Positions 26,789-37,085 of a stretch of 64,000 nt of DNA are shown here, one piece after another. The notes beneath the pieces are model-generated. The model was given only the letters and a program-made list of their open reading frames with translations, was not told where the DNA came from and did no database searches. A program made the position numbers and the translations under genes. The DNA lies in assembly GCF_903946935.1 (NCBI RefSeq), contig NZ_CAJAXH010000017.1:62001-126000 (forward strand), written 5' to 3'. Source of the DNA: an uncultured Thiodictyon sp. (lineage in GTDB: Bacteria > Pseudomonadota > Gammaproteobacteria > Chromatiales > Chromatiaceae). How positions within the stretch are numbered: the stretch's first letter is position 1; the number at the start of each line of letters is the position of its first letter.

Positions 26789-28561
26789 ATGGACTACGAT
26801 CTGACGCGCCTTTCGACCCGGTCTTTCGAGCAACTGGTCCAGGCATTGGCCGTCGCGGTGCTCGGCCCCGGCGTGAACGTGTTCGGCGACGGGCCGGACG
26901 GCGGGCGCGAGGCGACCTTCGACGGACCGGTGCCGTTTCCGAACGCCGCCGCACCCTGGGATGGCTATGGCGTGATCCAGGCCAAGTTCCGCCAGCGCCC
27001 CCTCGGTGGCGGCAGGGATGCCGATTGGGTCATTGACGCGCTCAAGGCGGAGATGGAAAAGTTCATCGACCCGGATCGCAAGCTGCGCCGGCCCGAGTAC
27101 TACCTGTTCGCGACCAACGTGGTGCTGACCCCGGCGGCCGGCAGTGGCGGCAAGGATCGGGTCGCCGCCCTCTTCGATGACTATCAAGACCGGCTCGCGT
27201 TCAAGGGCTGGCATGTCTGGGATCACGACCAGTTGTGCATGCTGCTCGATACCCAGGAGGCGGTCCGCACCGCCTATGCTGCCTGGATCACGGCCGGGGA
27301 CGTGCTCGCAAACCTACTGGCGCAGATCGCGCCGCGGACCCAGGACTTCCGGGCCATCATGGTCAACTACCTGCAGAAGGAACTGCGCGCCGAGCAATAC
27401 GTCAACCTCGGCCAGGCCGGCCACAACCCCGAGGGGCCCGTACCGCTGGCCCGGGTGTTCATCGACCTTCCGGTCGGGGAGCGGGACACCGGACCGCTCG
27501 CCTTCGGCGCCGGGCGGCTGGCGTCGAAAACGCCCGATCAGCCCACCGGGATCGCCGAGTTGCTCGAGATCGGCGGGCGGCGGCTGGACCCTGCCTCCAA
27601 TCCGCATAAGCCGCCAGCGCCGGGCGCCTTCACTCATATTTTTCTGGAACTTTTTGGGGATATATTAGGAAAGAGCACTCCGCCAGGCCGCATCATCCTG
27701 ATTGGCGGCCCCGGCCAAGGCAAGAGCACGCTGACGCAGTTCCTGTGCCAACTGCATCGGGTCGCCCTACTCACCGACATCGCCAAGGCCCCGCTGCTCC
27801 CGGAGGCGTACGACGCCTGCAGGCTGATCCGGGAGCAATGCGGGCGGGCGTCCCTGGCCCTGCCGGCCATGCCGCGCTTCCCGGTACGCATCGAGCTGAA
27901 CCGCTTTGCCGCGGCCCTCAGTGCGCGCGAGGTGTCGTCCCTATTCGGCTGGTTGCTCGCGCTGGTGCGCCGACGCACCGAGCGTGACCTGTGCGCGGAC
28001 GACCTGCGCGCCTGGCTCAAGGCGTGGCCCTGGCTGCTGGTGCTCGATGGCCTGGACGAAGTACCGGCCACCTCGAACCGCAAGGAAGTGCTCGATGCGG
28101 TGCAGGACTTTCTGGTCGATGCCAACGACTGCAATGCCGACCTGCTACTGGTCGCGACCAGCCGCCCCCAGGGGTATAACGACGACTTCTCCCCACGCTA
28201 TTTCCGCCATCGGGCACTGCTGCCGCTTGCGGTATCCCGCGCACTGCAATACGCGCAGCGCTTGGCCGAACAGCGCTGGGGCGCCGACCAGGACAAGGTG
28301 TCGCGCATCCGCGAACGCATGGCCCAGGCCGGGCGGGAGCCGGCCACCGCCCACCTGATGCAGAGCCCGTTGCAGGTCACGATCATGACCCTGCTGGTGG
28401 AGACGGTCGGCCAGCCGCCGCGCGAGCGCTGGCGCCTGTTCGACGAGTACTACCGCATCATCGTACAACGGGAGCGGGAGCGCGCAATCCCCGCCGCCGA
28501 TCTGCTGAACACCCACGAGGCGCAACGTCTTTCTATTCGCCGCCGGGCGCTGTTTCCATGA
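26789..28561 (+). pseudogene. 5' part of a broken restriction-endonuclease/NACHT NTPase gene
   Basis: 590 codons from ATG 26789. Residues ~1-165 resemble a Mrr/PD-(D/E)XK nuclease: FEQLVQALAVAVLG, GDGPDGGREATFDG and GYGVIQAKFRQ (D-E-QxK). A NACHT/STAND NTPase follows with Walker A IGGPGQGKSTL near residue 305 and Walker B PWLLVLDGLDEVP. Such nuclease-STAND proteins are antiphage sensors that fire on recognising a phage protein. The frame ends early with RRRALFP and TGA at 28559, while the continuation lies in another frame (next entry), so the gene is disrupted. A truncated active protein cannot be excluded. Confidence 0.75.
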
Positions 28562-30410
28562 CCGGGAGCACCTGCGCTACAGCATCCATACGCTGTGCTG
28601 CGAACTCAACGAGGGCGCCGGCCTCGATCGTGTGCTGCTGACCGGCTCCCAGCTCGCGCTCGACATCCTCGAAGACGGCGCGGTCGCCCGCCAGCCCGCG
28701 CAGTTGCGCCTGTTCGCCCGGCTTGCGCTGCGACTGACGGAGCTGCCGCCCGGCGATGCGCACTCTCGGCTGGCGCGCCAGTATCGGCCCGAGGTGGATG
28801 CGGTATTCCAGGAGGAGCTGGGCCGCGCCTTGGCGGACAGCGATCCAGTGCGCCGGCTCGGCGCATGGCGGACGTTGTTGCCGCTGGTGGATGGACAGGT
28901 GCTCTGGACCAAGGACTTGGCGGAGGCCAATTGGCCAGCGTCCCCCGAAGAGGCTATAGAAATTGTGGAAGCCAGCATGACAGGGAGGCTTGGCAGATGG
29001 GCGTTAGATCGATGGAGTGAGATCGTTTTTGAATTACCGCCCGTGCGCGTTCTCCGGTTTGTTACAAGCTATCAGATTGTAAGAAGGCTGAAACTGATTG
29101 ATGAGGACCCCTTCGAAACCGTTGATAAGTTGATCGCGGTCAAGCAGTTTGCCGTGCTCGAAGGTTCTGCCGAACATATCGATATTGCTCTTCAACCAGT
29201 TCAAGAGCCGCTGCATTGGCGGCTTGTGGGCTCGTTCCCAAGGAATGCTGTAACGCTTTCAGAGATTCCGCCGTCAGCACGATCCGATTGGAAATGGATC
29301 GGCCTGATCGGAGCTTTTCTTAATCGCCCCAGTTTGGGGGCGCTCGCCGAGCTCTTGCGCAGTCTGCCTGACGGAAGCTACTCAAAAGGCATTGGAGACG
29401 AGGTTTCGTGCTATACACCGTGGCCGGTCGGCGCATGCGTGACTGCGATCCGTCAGGGCTACAATAAGGAACGCCTGATCGACCTCGTTTCAACCGGCGC
29501 GTTAGGGACGCCGGAGGAATGGCGACGCGCGGAGATACGGTGGGCCAGCCAAGGATTGACATTCTCGGACCTTGAATACACTCCCAAAAACGACCTGCCC
29601 TTTGATCACGCAATAGAGCGTATCGGTTTCCCCTCCGACGTCGCGGGATGGGTCCGGAACTATAGCAGCGACGACCAATTTGGCGCTCTTGCTGAACTGA
29701 GCCGATCCATAAATCGCGAGACTGCCCGCCGGGCTCTTGCCATGTACTTGTTTGACCAGTTGGAGTGGGCCGATCCCACGCGCTCGGCACGCCGGTGGCT
29801 CAAGAATGAAGAGCTTCGAGAAATCGTTGCCCACGGGCGCGATCGCGAGGTTGGCTTGGACTGCATTTACCAGTTGTCGATTGCGCTAGGCGAGACAGAC
29901 GAGTCGGCCGAAATCTTGGATATGCTCGGTGATGTCAAAGAAATCGACGCAGGCGAACGAGATGTTACCGCAGAGGTAGGCGCTTCCCTTGAGCAAGCCG
30001 CCATCGCCCATCCCCACCGCGGCGGCCTGCTGCGCCTGCTCGCCAAGGCTTGCACGGACGGGTACACGCCGGAAGATCCGCGACTCCTGCCGAACCCCGC
30101 CGACTTCGGCGACGCCCGCATGCAGGCCGCTGCCTGGCTAGTCATCCTGGCCCAAGGGCGCCTTGCGCCTGAACGGGCAGGCACGCTGGTCAAGGTGCTA
30201 ATCGACTGCTCGACCGAGGAGCCGAGCGCGGTGGATGACGCGCTCGGGATCATTTCCAACAACGATCTGCCGGACGCGAGCGCCGAGGCCGTCCTGTTGG
30301 CGCTGATTGAGACCCTACCGCCGGAACGCTGGCAGACCCGTGGCGCGGTCATCGCCGCGATGCAGGAGCACCTGCGGCGTTACCCGTCCGCGAACCCGGA
30401 CCTTGCCTGA
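28509..30410 (+). pseudogene. 3' part of the broken nuclease/NACHT gene (sensor region)
   Basis: A frame open from 28509 to TGA 30408-30410 (track start GTG 28632). It begins RRNVFLFAAGRCFHDREHLRYS, typical of the segment after the NACHT helical domain, then a long alpha-helical repeat-type region (LALDILEDGAV..., DLEYTPKNDLPFDH..., SIALGETDESAEILDML) that would sense the trigger. It joins the upstream frame at 28509-28530. Compared with what I know of such proteins, the stretch between EYYRIIVQRERERAIPAADLLNTHE and NVFLFAAG is short, so a deletion as well as a frameshift is likely. Bases ~28950-30000 are lower in GC than the 5' part. Confidence 0.7.
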
Positions 30411-30539
30411 ACGTCTATGGACTGGCAACCGAGGTCCGGAGGGTGTGGCAAGCGCGACGAACCGCACCGCCCGGCGCCCTGGCCAGTCCAAATGTCGCCC
30501 CACCTCGGCAACTGCCAGTCGCCGCGGTATGCTTGGCAG

Positions 30540-30766
30540 GGTCCACCCCAACATCGCGGAGGATGCGTATGAACCTGCCCGCCCAGATAGCCACCTTGAG
30601 CGTCCCCGACTATCTCCAGGGCGAACAGGAAAGCCCGATCCGCCATGAGTATGTGGCCGGCCGGGTCTTCGCCATGGCCGGTGCTGGCGCGGCCCATAAC
30701 CGCATTGGCCTAAATCTCGCATTTCACCTGCGCTCGGCCACCCGCGGCACCCCCTACGGCTCCTGA
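30540..30766 (+). pseudogene. Truncated copy of the Uma2 nuclease gene
   Basis: From ATG 30569 (after the same CGGAGG site) it reads MNLPAQIATLSVPDYLQGEQ and continues to SATRGTPYGS, then stops; the active-site half is gone. Homology to the intact gene begins ~100 bases upstream (30459 onward, CCAAATGTCGCCCCACCTCG), so promoter and start were copied too. At 30764 it joins a copy of the tail of the 148-aa gene. No functional nuclease is expected. Confidence 0.85.
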
Positions 30767-31013
30767 GCGTCTGCGTGGCCTGTCCGTGCGCGTGCGTGAC
30801 GAATAAGGACGACCATTGTCCGACGTTCGACGACCGGCCTTGATCCTTATTCCGGGCATCCCGCGAACATTCGTCGCGGCCTGGGGGCCGCTCCTACCTG
30901 CGTAGGAGCGACCCCCAGGCCGCGACGGGTTGCCGCAAGCGCCGGTCTAGCGGGAGCGATGACCAAGGCCCGACGCCCCGCTCTATTCCGACGGTTGATG
31001 CGCTTGCAGAGGA
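30764..31013 (+). pseudogene. Remnant of the 148-aa gene tail, split by a palindrome
   Basis: 30764-30838 matches 25753-25840 (GAGCGTCTGCGTGGCCTGTCC, GGACGACCATTGTCCGA). The homology breaks off, and its end (CGCTCTATTCCGACGGTTGATGCG) resumes at ~30978-31005 after a ~140-bp stretch holding the 30872-30927 palindrome. The reading frame contains a TGA at the junction. It is non-coding debris. Confidence 0.7.
30872..30927. repeat. REP-like palindrome GTAGGAGCG type, complete copy
   Basis: 26-bp arms CGTCGCGGCCTGGGGGCCGC... (30872-30897) and the complement starting GTAGGAGCGACCCCCAGGCC (30902-30927), one mismatch, 4-base loop. A single arm of the same family lies at 3731-3755. These are REP-type elements common in Gammaproteobacteria. 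Confidence 0.85.
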
Positions 31014-31039
31014 GGAAACGGCATGGCCCCAGCCGTCGC

Positions 31040-31477
31040 TTACAACCGCGCCAGCCACGCCTCGACCGCGGCCTCGATCTGCGCATAGGCCGCCTCGCCA
31101 GCGTCGCGCCCGCGGCGATAGGGGTCTGTAATCTCGCCCTCAGACCAGTGCCCCAGCAAATAGACCTTGCCCGCGGCGGTTGGGGCCATGTCCAGCAGTT
31201 CACGACGCTGCGCCTGTTCCATCACCAGCACCAGGTCCGCCCAGCGAATCAACTCGGGCTCGATCGGCCTGGACTCATGGGCCGAGAGGTCCAAACCGTG
31301 CTCCGCCGCCACCAGGCAGGTGGTCTCATCCGCCGGGTAGCGCAGGCCCGCCATCAGTCCGGCAGAGGCGACCTCGATCGTCCTGCCGGCGCGCGCCAGA
31401 CGCGCGCGCAGCAGCGCCTCCGCCAGCGGACTGCGGCAGAGGTTTCCTGTGCAAACGACAAGTAAATGACGGAACAT
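31040..31477 (-). CDS. Low-molecular-weight protein-tyrosine phosphatase
   Basis: 145 aa from ATG 31477. The P-loop CTGNLCRS (C-x5-R-S) is near the N-terminus (residues ~9-16) and the general-acid segment ITDPYRRG near residue 117, as in Wzb/Etp/PtpA enzymes. In capsule loci these dephosphorylate a tyrosine kinase; no kinase or export genes are seen here, so the target is unknown. It follows the accessory region on the opposite strand. Confidence 0.9.
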   Translation of the reverse strand: MFRHLLVVCTGNLCRSPLAEALLRARLARAGRTIEVASAGLMAGLRYPADETTCLVAAEHGLDLSAHESRPIEPELIRWADLVLVMEQAQRRELLDMAPTAAGKVYLLGHWSEGEITDPYRRGRDAGEAAYAQIEAAVEAWLARL

Positions 31478-31539
31478 CAAATTACGCTCCGGTCGACACT
31501 CGGTGACATGGACTGCCAACCAGCAGGCTCAGCCCACAT

Positions 31540-31700
31540 TCGGGAATGGCTCACGCCAAGGCGCCAAGCTCGCCAAGCAATACAGATCAGCTAGACCGGA
31601 CATCCCGATCACCCGCCGGGGACAGGCCCCAGCGCCGATAACGCCCGCAACACCCTTGGCTCGCATGGCGCCTTGTCGTGACAATTGCCCTTTTCAGAAG
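31540..31700. repeat. Long hairpin repeat, TCACGCCAAGG family, copy B
   Basis: Left arm 31551-31577 is an exact match to the left arm of copy A (TCACGCCAAGGCGCCAAGCT...), right arm 31655-31681 is diverged (CTTGGCTCGCATGGCGCCTT...). Trailing words ACAATTGCCCTTTTCAG match copy A and C ends. It lies between bamC and the phosphatase gene. Confidence 0.8.
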
Positions 31701-31772
31701 CACGCGTCTTACGGCCCGGGCCACCCCTGAGCGCCGGGGCGGCGACAGTGCCGCCGCCCCGGGTTGTCGACC

Positions 31773-32981
31773 TTACTTGATCTCGCCCTGCAAGAGTTCG
31801 AGGATGCGTTGCGCGGAGGCCGACCCATCCGGTTTGCCGCTGGCGCCCAGGACACTGACGCGGGTCTCCTGGCCCCGGGCCTCCACCTTGATCTGGTATT
31901 CCTTCACCGGATCGATGTCGGACTTGCGCCAGAAGGCCAAGCGGTCGCCCCAAGTGCGCCTTTTCCCGGCCGACCCGGCGTCCACATCCTCATAGCGGAC
32001 GTAATAGGCACCGCGACTCATGTCGCGATCCTTCACCGCGAAGCCGGCGCGATCCAAGGCCCCACCGGTGGTTCGCCAGCCACGCTGGAACTCGTCGTTG
32101 ATCACCAACACGGGCACCCCGCCCTCGGTCACCAAATGCGAGATGCCGGCCCCCGGTCGTGCGCCGGTGGTCGGCGCAGCCGACCGACCGGTGGAGGTCA
32201 GCGCCGCCGCGGCCTTCTTGTCGGTGGCACCCAAGGACAGCATCAGGCGACGTAGCATCTCGGCCTCCTTGCCGGGATCGTTCTTGCCGGGCTGCCAGAC
32301 GGTGCGTTTACTGTCACCCAGGGTGCCGGTATCGAGCTTCTCATCCATGCCCTTGTGGGTCAGATGGACCTCCGTGGTCCCGGGCTTGACCCCGGCTTCC
32401 ATGCGGACGGTATATTGATCGCGGGTAGCCGTCGCATAGAGACCATCGGCGACCTTGCGAATCATACGGGTCACGAAATCGGTCGGGACCTCCGCTCGGT
32501 TCTCGATCCAATCGGTCTTCATCACCCCGACCGCCGGATTCTGCTCGACCAGCAGAATGCCCTGCTCCCGCCAGAACGCCACCACGCGCGGCCATACCTG
32601 CGGCGGGACCGAGCCGACCTCGAGCCAACGGGAATCGCCACTGCGGCGCAATTCCACGTTCTCTACCGCGGGCAGGACCGCCCCCGAGCCAGCGTCCGTC
32701 TGGGAGCCCTGCCGCCGTTGGTCACGGACACCCGCGTATTGCGAATAGGTGGCGCCGCCGGAAACGGGCGGGACATCCATGGCGTCGTCGAAGTTCGCGC
32801 CCTTGAGATCCGGGGGCAGTTCCAGGTTTTGCTCGGCCTGGCGACTCTTCTTGTAGGCGACGCTCTGATCGGGGAGCAACTCTTGCAACGTGGCGGAGCC
32901 ACAGCCGGTCATCGCGCAGGCGACCAGTAATATCAGACTCAACCGGACGGCGGGGCCGCCCAGGACACAGGATCGTCTCAA
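31773..32981 (-). CDS. bamC: Outer-membrane protein assembly factor BamC
   Basis: Lipoprotein of the Bam complex. Residues begin with a signal peptide ending in a lipobox (MTGC, ~residue 24-27), followed by ELLPDQSVAYKKSRQAEQNLELPPDL, the conserved N-terminal segment that contacts BamD, and two helix-grip-type domains; ENVELRRSGDSRWLEVG and AEGDKRT-like loops are BamC features. I use a TTG start at 32981 preceded by GAGAGG, because the longer ORF overlaps dapA's end and adds a non-signal leader; a start nearer the signal peptide cannot be excluded. Sits directly downstream of dapA, as in many Gammaproteobacteria. Confidence 0.85.
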   Translation of the reverse strand: MRRSCVLGGPAVRLSLILLVACAMTGCGSATLQELLPDQSVAYKKSRQAEQNLELPPDLKGANFDDAMDVPPVSGGATYSQYAGVRDQRRQGSQTDAGSGAVLPAVENVELRRSGDSRWLEVGSVPPQVWPRVVAFWREQGILLVEQNPAVGVMKTDWIENRAEVPTDFVTRMIRKVADGLYATATRDQYTVRMEAGVKPGTTEVHLTHKGMDEKLDTGTLGDSKRTVWQPGKNDPGKEAEMLRRLMLSLGATDKKAAAALTSTGRSAAPTTGARPGAGISHLVTEGGVPVLVINDEFQRGWRTTGGALDRAGFAVKDRDMSRGAYYVRYEDVDAGSAGKRRTWGDRLAFWRKSDIDPVKEYQIKVEARGQETRVSVLGASGKPDGSASAQRILELLQGEIK

Positions 32982-33036
32982 GGTCTTGGGCCTCTCGGTG
33001 AATACGCGTTGCGGGACGGGTGCAAGCCGTCCCGCA

Positions 33037-33912
33037 TCACAGGACGCCCGCCTGTTGCAAGGCGGAGCGCACACGCGCATGGAAAGAATCGGAGAGCCAG
33101 GTCAAGGGGAGCCGGATACCGACCCCACATAGCCCCAACTCGACAGCGCCCCATTTTACCGGGATCGGATTGGACTGCACGAACAAGTCGCGGTGCAGCG
33201 CGGCGAGACGCCGATCGACTGCGCGGGCGGCGGCCCGATCACCCGCGAGTGCGGCCTGACACATCGCCTGCATCAGGCGCGGGGCCAGATTGGCGGTGAC
33301 TGAGATCCCGCCGTCACCGCCCAGCAACAAAAAGTCGCAGGTCGTCGCATCGTCCCCGCTGTAGAGTGCAAAGCCCTCGCGACAGGCCGCGCGCAGGATC
33401 GCCACCCGCTTCAGGTCACCGGTCGCGTCCTTGATCCCGACGATGTTTGGGACCTCCGACAACCGCGCCACCGTCTCCGGCAGCATGTCGCACGCCGTAC
33501 GACCCGGGACATTGTAGAGGATCTGGGGTAGATCGACGGCCTCGGCCACCGCCCGGTGGTGCAGATAAAGCCCTTCCTGTGTCGGCTTGTTGTAGTAGGG
33601 GGTGACCAGCAGGGCGGCGTCGGCCCCAACCTCCTTCGCGCAACGGGTGAGCGTTATGGCCTCCCGGGTGGAGTTCGCCCCGGCGCCGGCGATCACCGGG
33701 ACCCGGCCGGCGGCCAATTCCACGGTACGCGCAATCACCCGGCAATGCTCGGACTCGTCCAGGGTCGCCGATTCACCGGTGGTCCCCACCGAGACGATGG
33801 CCGTGGTCCCGGCCTCCACATGGAAGTCGACCAGACGCTTCAGGCTCGCGTCATCGAGCCCACCATCGGCATCCATGGGCGTAATCAGGGCTACGATACT
33901 GCCGCACAACAT
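33037..33912 (-). CDS. dapA: 4-hydroxy-tetrahydrodipicolinate synthase
   Basis: Condenses pyruvate and aspartate semialdehyde in lysine and peptidoglycan synthesis. 291 aa, starting [17 protein letters not shown] at ATG 33912. Family motifs: [39 protein letters not shown] and [11 protein letters not shown] with the Schiff-base lysine. The order dapA-bamC, downstream of nuoN, is kept in other Gammaproteobacteria for dapA-bamC. The ORF track's longer start is discarded. Confidence 0.94.
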   Translation of the reverse strand: MLCGSIVALITPMDADGGLDDASLKRLVDFHVEAGTTAIVSVGTTGESATLDESEHCRVIARTVELAAGRVPVIAGAGANSTREAITLTRCAKEVGADAALLVTPYYNKPTQEGLYLHHRAVAEAVDLPQILYNVPGRTACDMLPETVARLSEVPNIVGIKDATGDLKRVAILRAACREGFALYSGDDATTCDFLLLGGDGGISVTANLAPRLMQAMCQAALAGDRAAARAVDRRLAALHRDLFVQSNPIPVKWGAVELGLCGVGIRLPLTWLSDSFHARVRSALQQAGVL

Positions 33913-33978
33913 GCTTGAAGCTCCAGTTGGGTGGAAAAGCGGCCCATGGTAGCCCCCACGCACCCCTCGGGACAACTG

Positions 33979-35421
33979 TCACGGGAAGGCCGCCTGACAC
34001 AGCCCGAGCAGCGCCGCCGGGAACAGGCCCAAGAACAGGATGGCGAGCCCGTTGACGGTCATGGCCGCCCGCACCCCGCCGGTGGTCACGATCGGCACGG
34101 CCGTCGTCGGCTGGTCGAAATAGATGAACTTGACAACCCGCAGGTAGTAGAAGGCCCCGATGATCGAGAAAAAGACCGCCACCAAGGCCAACCACACCAT
34201 GTCGACCCGCACCACGGCCTCGAGCACCAACAGCTTGCCCATGAAACCGACCGTCGGCGGCACCCCGGCCGCGGAGAACATCAGCAGCGCCATCATCGCC
34301 GCATACCAGGGGTCACGCTCGTTCAGCCCCTTCAGGTCCTCCAGATTCTGCGCGTCGAACCCCTCGCGGCTCAGGATCGTCAGGATACCGAAGGCCCCCG
34401 CCGCCATCAGTGCATAGGTGAGGGTGTAGAACATGGCCGACGCGTAGCCTTGCGTCGACCCCGCGAGCAGCCCCAGAAAGATGAAACCGACATGCGAGAT
34501 GGTCGAATAGCCGAACATGCGCTTGATGTTGGACTGGGCAATTGCCGCGACATTGCCAAGTCCGATGGACAGCACCGCGAGGATCGCCAACATCCCCTGC
34601 CAATCCGTATGCAGCGCGTTGAGTCCCTCCACCAGCAAGCGCACAATCATCGCGAAGGCCGCGATCTTGGGGGCCGAACCCAGGAACATCGCGACCGGGG
34701 TCGGCGCCCCCTCGTAGATATCCGGCACCCACATGTGAAACGGCACGGCACCGAATTTGAAGCCGATCCCGATCACCAGGAAGGCGACACCGAAGACCAG
34801 CACCTTATTGCCACTGCCCTGCTCCGCCACCGCGCGCGCCACGGCGCCGAGTTCGATCGAGCCGGTCGCACCATAGATCATGGAGATGCCGTAGAGCAAC
34901 AGGCCCGAACCGAGCGCCCCCAGGACGAAATATTTCATCGCCGCCTCGGACCCCAACTTGGAATCCCGGTCGAAGGCCACCAGCGCGTAGAGCGATAACG
35001 CCAGCAGCTCCAATCCGAGATAGAGGGTGAGGAAGGTATTGGCCGAGATCATCACCAACATGCCAAGCACCGCACAGAGTGACAGCACATAAAACTCGCC
35101 CGCCAAGAGATTGCGGTCCTTTAGCCAGGGGCGCGCATAGACCAGGGTCAGCGCCGACACGATCAATGCACCCGCCTTCAGCAGGTCGCTCATGAGGTCG
35201 CGCACCACGTTGCCGTCAAAGGCCAGCACCCGTTCGCCGCCCCCGACCAGACCGGTGAGCACGAACGCCACCAGTAGACCGATGAGGGCCAAGACGTGGT
35301 TGACGCCCTTGTCCTTCTCCTTGAGATAGAGGTCCACCACCAACACGACAGCGGCGGTGATGAGGATCGCAATCTCCGGCAGGATCGGCAGCAGATTGGC
35401 GGAGTTAAATGGCATGGGCAT
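33979..35421 (-). CDS. nuoN: NADH:quinone oxidoreductase subunit N
   Basis: Antiporter-like proton-pumping membrane subunit, 480 aa, about 14 transmembrane helices. Seen: GLELLALSLYALVAFDRDS, GAVPFHMWVPDIYEGAPTPV and VAYSTISHVGFIFLGLL-like text (RMFGYSTISHVGFIFLG). It is the last gene of the nuo operon; dapA follows 66 bases downstream. Confidence 0.95.
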   Translation of the reverse strand: MPMPFNSANLLPILPEIAILITAAVVLVVDLYLKEKDKGVNHVLALIGLLVAFVLTGLVGGGERVLAFDGNVVRDLMSDLLKAGALIVSALTLVYARPWLKDRNLLAGEFYVLSLCAVLGMLVMISANTFLTLYLGLELLALSLYALVAFDRDSKLGSEAAMKYFVLGALGSGLLLYGISMIYGATGSIELGAVARAVAEQGSGNKVLVFGVAFLVIGIGFKFGAVPFHMWVPDIYEGAPTPVAMFLGSAPKIAAFAMIVRLLVEGLNALHTDWQGMLAILAVLSIGLGNVAAIAQSNIKRMFGYSTISHVGFIFLGLLAGSTQGYASAMFYTLTYALMAAGAFGILTILSREGFDAQNLEDLKGLNERDPWYAAMMALLMFSAAGVPPTVGFMGKLLVLEAVVRVDMVWLALVAVFFSIIGAFYYLRVVKFIYFDQPTTAVPIVTTGGVRAAMTVNGLAILFLGLFPAALLGLCQAAFP

Positions 35422-35471
35422 CGTCCGTAGCGACAGGCGCCCGGTTGGCCGTCAGCGGCCGCACCGGGCGG

Positions 35472-37067
35472 TTAAAATGGGTTATCGGCCGAGGGCGCCA
35501 GCGACGCCACCGGAATCGGCTTGCCCCGCAGGCACGCAGCCGACTCTGCGGCCGGCAGCTTGCAGACGCCGACCTGGGTGACCAGATTCTGGACCGTGGT
35601 GTGCATCACATTCACCAGGGGTGCCGGCCACAGGCCGAACAACAGCACCGCCGCCGCCAGGGCACCGAGATTGAAGACCTCACGGCCATTCAAGTCCTGA
35701 AGCGCTGCCACCTGGGGGTTCGCCACCTCACCGAAGACCACCCGTTTCACCATCCAGAGGGTAAAGGCGGCGGCCAGCACCAGGGTGGTGGCCGCCAGGA
35801 AGGCGAACCAGAAATCGGCCCGGAAGGCGGCCAAAATCACCATGAACTCACCCACAAAACCCGAGGTGCCCGGGAGCCCGGCATTGGACATGGCGAAGAA
35901 CACCAGGAAGGCACCGAACCAGGGCATGGTATTGATCACCCCGCCGTAGTCGGCGATCTTGCGTGAATGCACCCGGTCATAGAGTACGCCGACGCACAGG
36001 AACAGTGCCCCGGAGATGAATCCGTGGGAGATCATCTGTACCATACCGCCTTCGATCCCCATCACCGACCCGGTGCTGACACCGGAGTGGCGCACGATCG
36101 AGAATACGATAAAGAAGCCCAGCGTGACAAACCCCATGTGCGCAATCGATGAATACGCGATGAGCTTCTTCATGTCCTGCTGGACCAGTGCGACGAAACC
36201 GATATAGACCACCGCGATCAGTGACATGGCGATGATCAGCCAATCCAGCGAGGCACTGGCGTCGGGGGCGATCGGCAGGCTGAAACGCAGGAAGCCATAG
36301 CCGCCGATCTTAAGCATGATCGCCGCCAGGATGACCGAGCCACCGGTCGGGGCCTCCACGTGGGCGTCCGGCAGCCAGGTATGGACCGGGAACATCGGCA
36401 CCTTGACCGCAAAGGCGAGCAGGAAGGCGATAAAGATCAGCACCTGGGCGTTCATACCCAGCTCCAGCGCCTGGAAATCGAGGATACTGAAGCTGCCCGC
36501 CTTGAAATACAGGTAGATCAGCGCGACCAACATGAACACCGAGCCAAAAAAGGTGAACAGGAAAAACTTGATGGTCGCATAGACCCGGTTCGGCCCACCC
36601 CAGACCCCGATGATGATGAACATCGGGATCAGCATGGCCTCCCAGAAGACATAGAACAGCAAGGCATCGAGCGCGGCAAAGACCCCCACCATGATCCCCT
36701 CCATGATCAGGAAGGCGGCCAGGTATTGGGAGGGCCGATAGGTAATGACGTCCCAACCGGCCACCACCACGAAGATGGTCACGAAGGTGGTGAGCACGAT
36801 CAGCGGCATGGAGATCCCGTCCACCCCCAGGTGATAGAACACCTTAAAGCTCGGGATCCAGGACACGTGCTCGACGAACTGCATCTGTGCGGTGCTGCTG
36901 TCGAAGCCGAGCCACAGACCCAGGCTCACGACAAAGGTCAGCACCGCGAAGGTCAGCGCCATCCATTTAGTGAATTGACGGTTGCCGTCGCCGCTCGCGA
37001 GCACGGCGATGCCGCCCACGATGGGCAGCCAGATGGTTAGCGTCAGCAGGGGGAAACCCGATTCCAT
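35472..37067 (-). CDS. nuoM: NADH:quinone oxidoreductase subunit M
   Basis: Antiporter-like subunit, 531 aa. Motifs: FLIMEGIMVGVFAALDALLFYVFWEAMLIPM, VKVPMFPVHTWLPDAHVEAPTGGSVILA and KKLIAYSSIAHMGFVTLG with the conserved lysines of the half-channels. It carries a hydrophobic N-terminus MESGFPLLTLTIWLP. Spaced 50 bases before nuoN and 18 after nuoL. Confidence 0.96.
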   Translation of the reverse strand: MESGFPLLTLTIWLPIVGGIAVLASGDGNRQFTKWMALTFAVLTFVVSLGLWLGFDSSTAQMQFVEHVSWIPSFKVFYHLGVDGISMPLIVLTTFVTIFVVVAGWDVITYRPSQYLAAFLIMEGIMVGVFAALDALLFYVFWEAMLIPMFIIIGVWGGPNRVYATIKFFLFTFFGSVFMLVALIYLYFKAGSFSILDFQALELGMNAQVLIFIAFLLAFAVKVPMFPVHTWLPDAHVEAPTGGSVILAAIMLKIGGYGFLRFSLPIAPDASASLDWLIIAMSLIAVVYIGFVALVQQDMKKLIAYSSIAHMGFVTLGFFIVFSIVRHSGVSTGSVMGIEGGMVQMISHGFISGALFLCVGVLYDRVHSRKIADYGGVINTMPWFGAFLVFFAMSNAGLPGTSGFVGEFMVILAAFRADFWFAFLAATTLVLAAAFTLWMVKRVVFGEVANPQVAALQDLNGREVFNLGALAAAVLLFGLWPAPLVNVMHTTVQNLVTQVGVCKLPAAESAACLRGKPIPVASLAPSADNPF

Positions 37068-37085
37068 CGTCTTGTGTCTCCTGGA

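Noticed and set aside
33931-34998. 355-aa plus-strand ORF over nuoN
   Set aside because: Antisense to nuoN.
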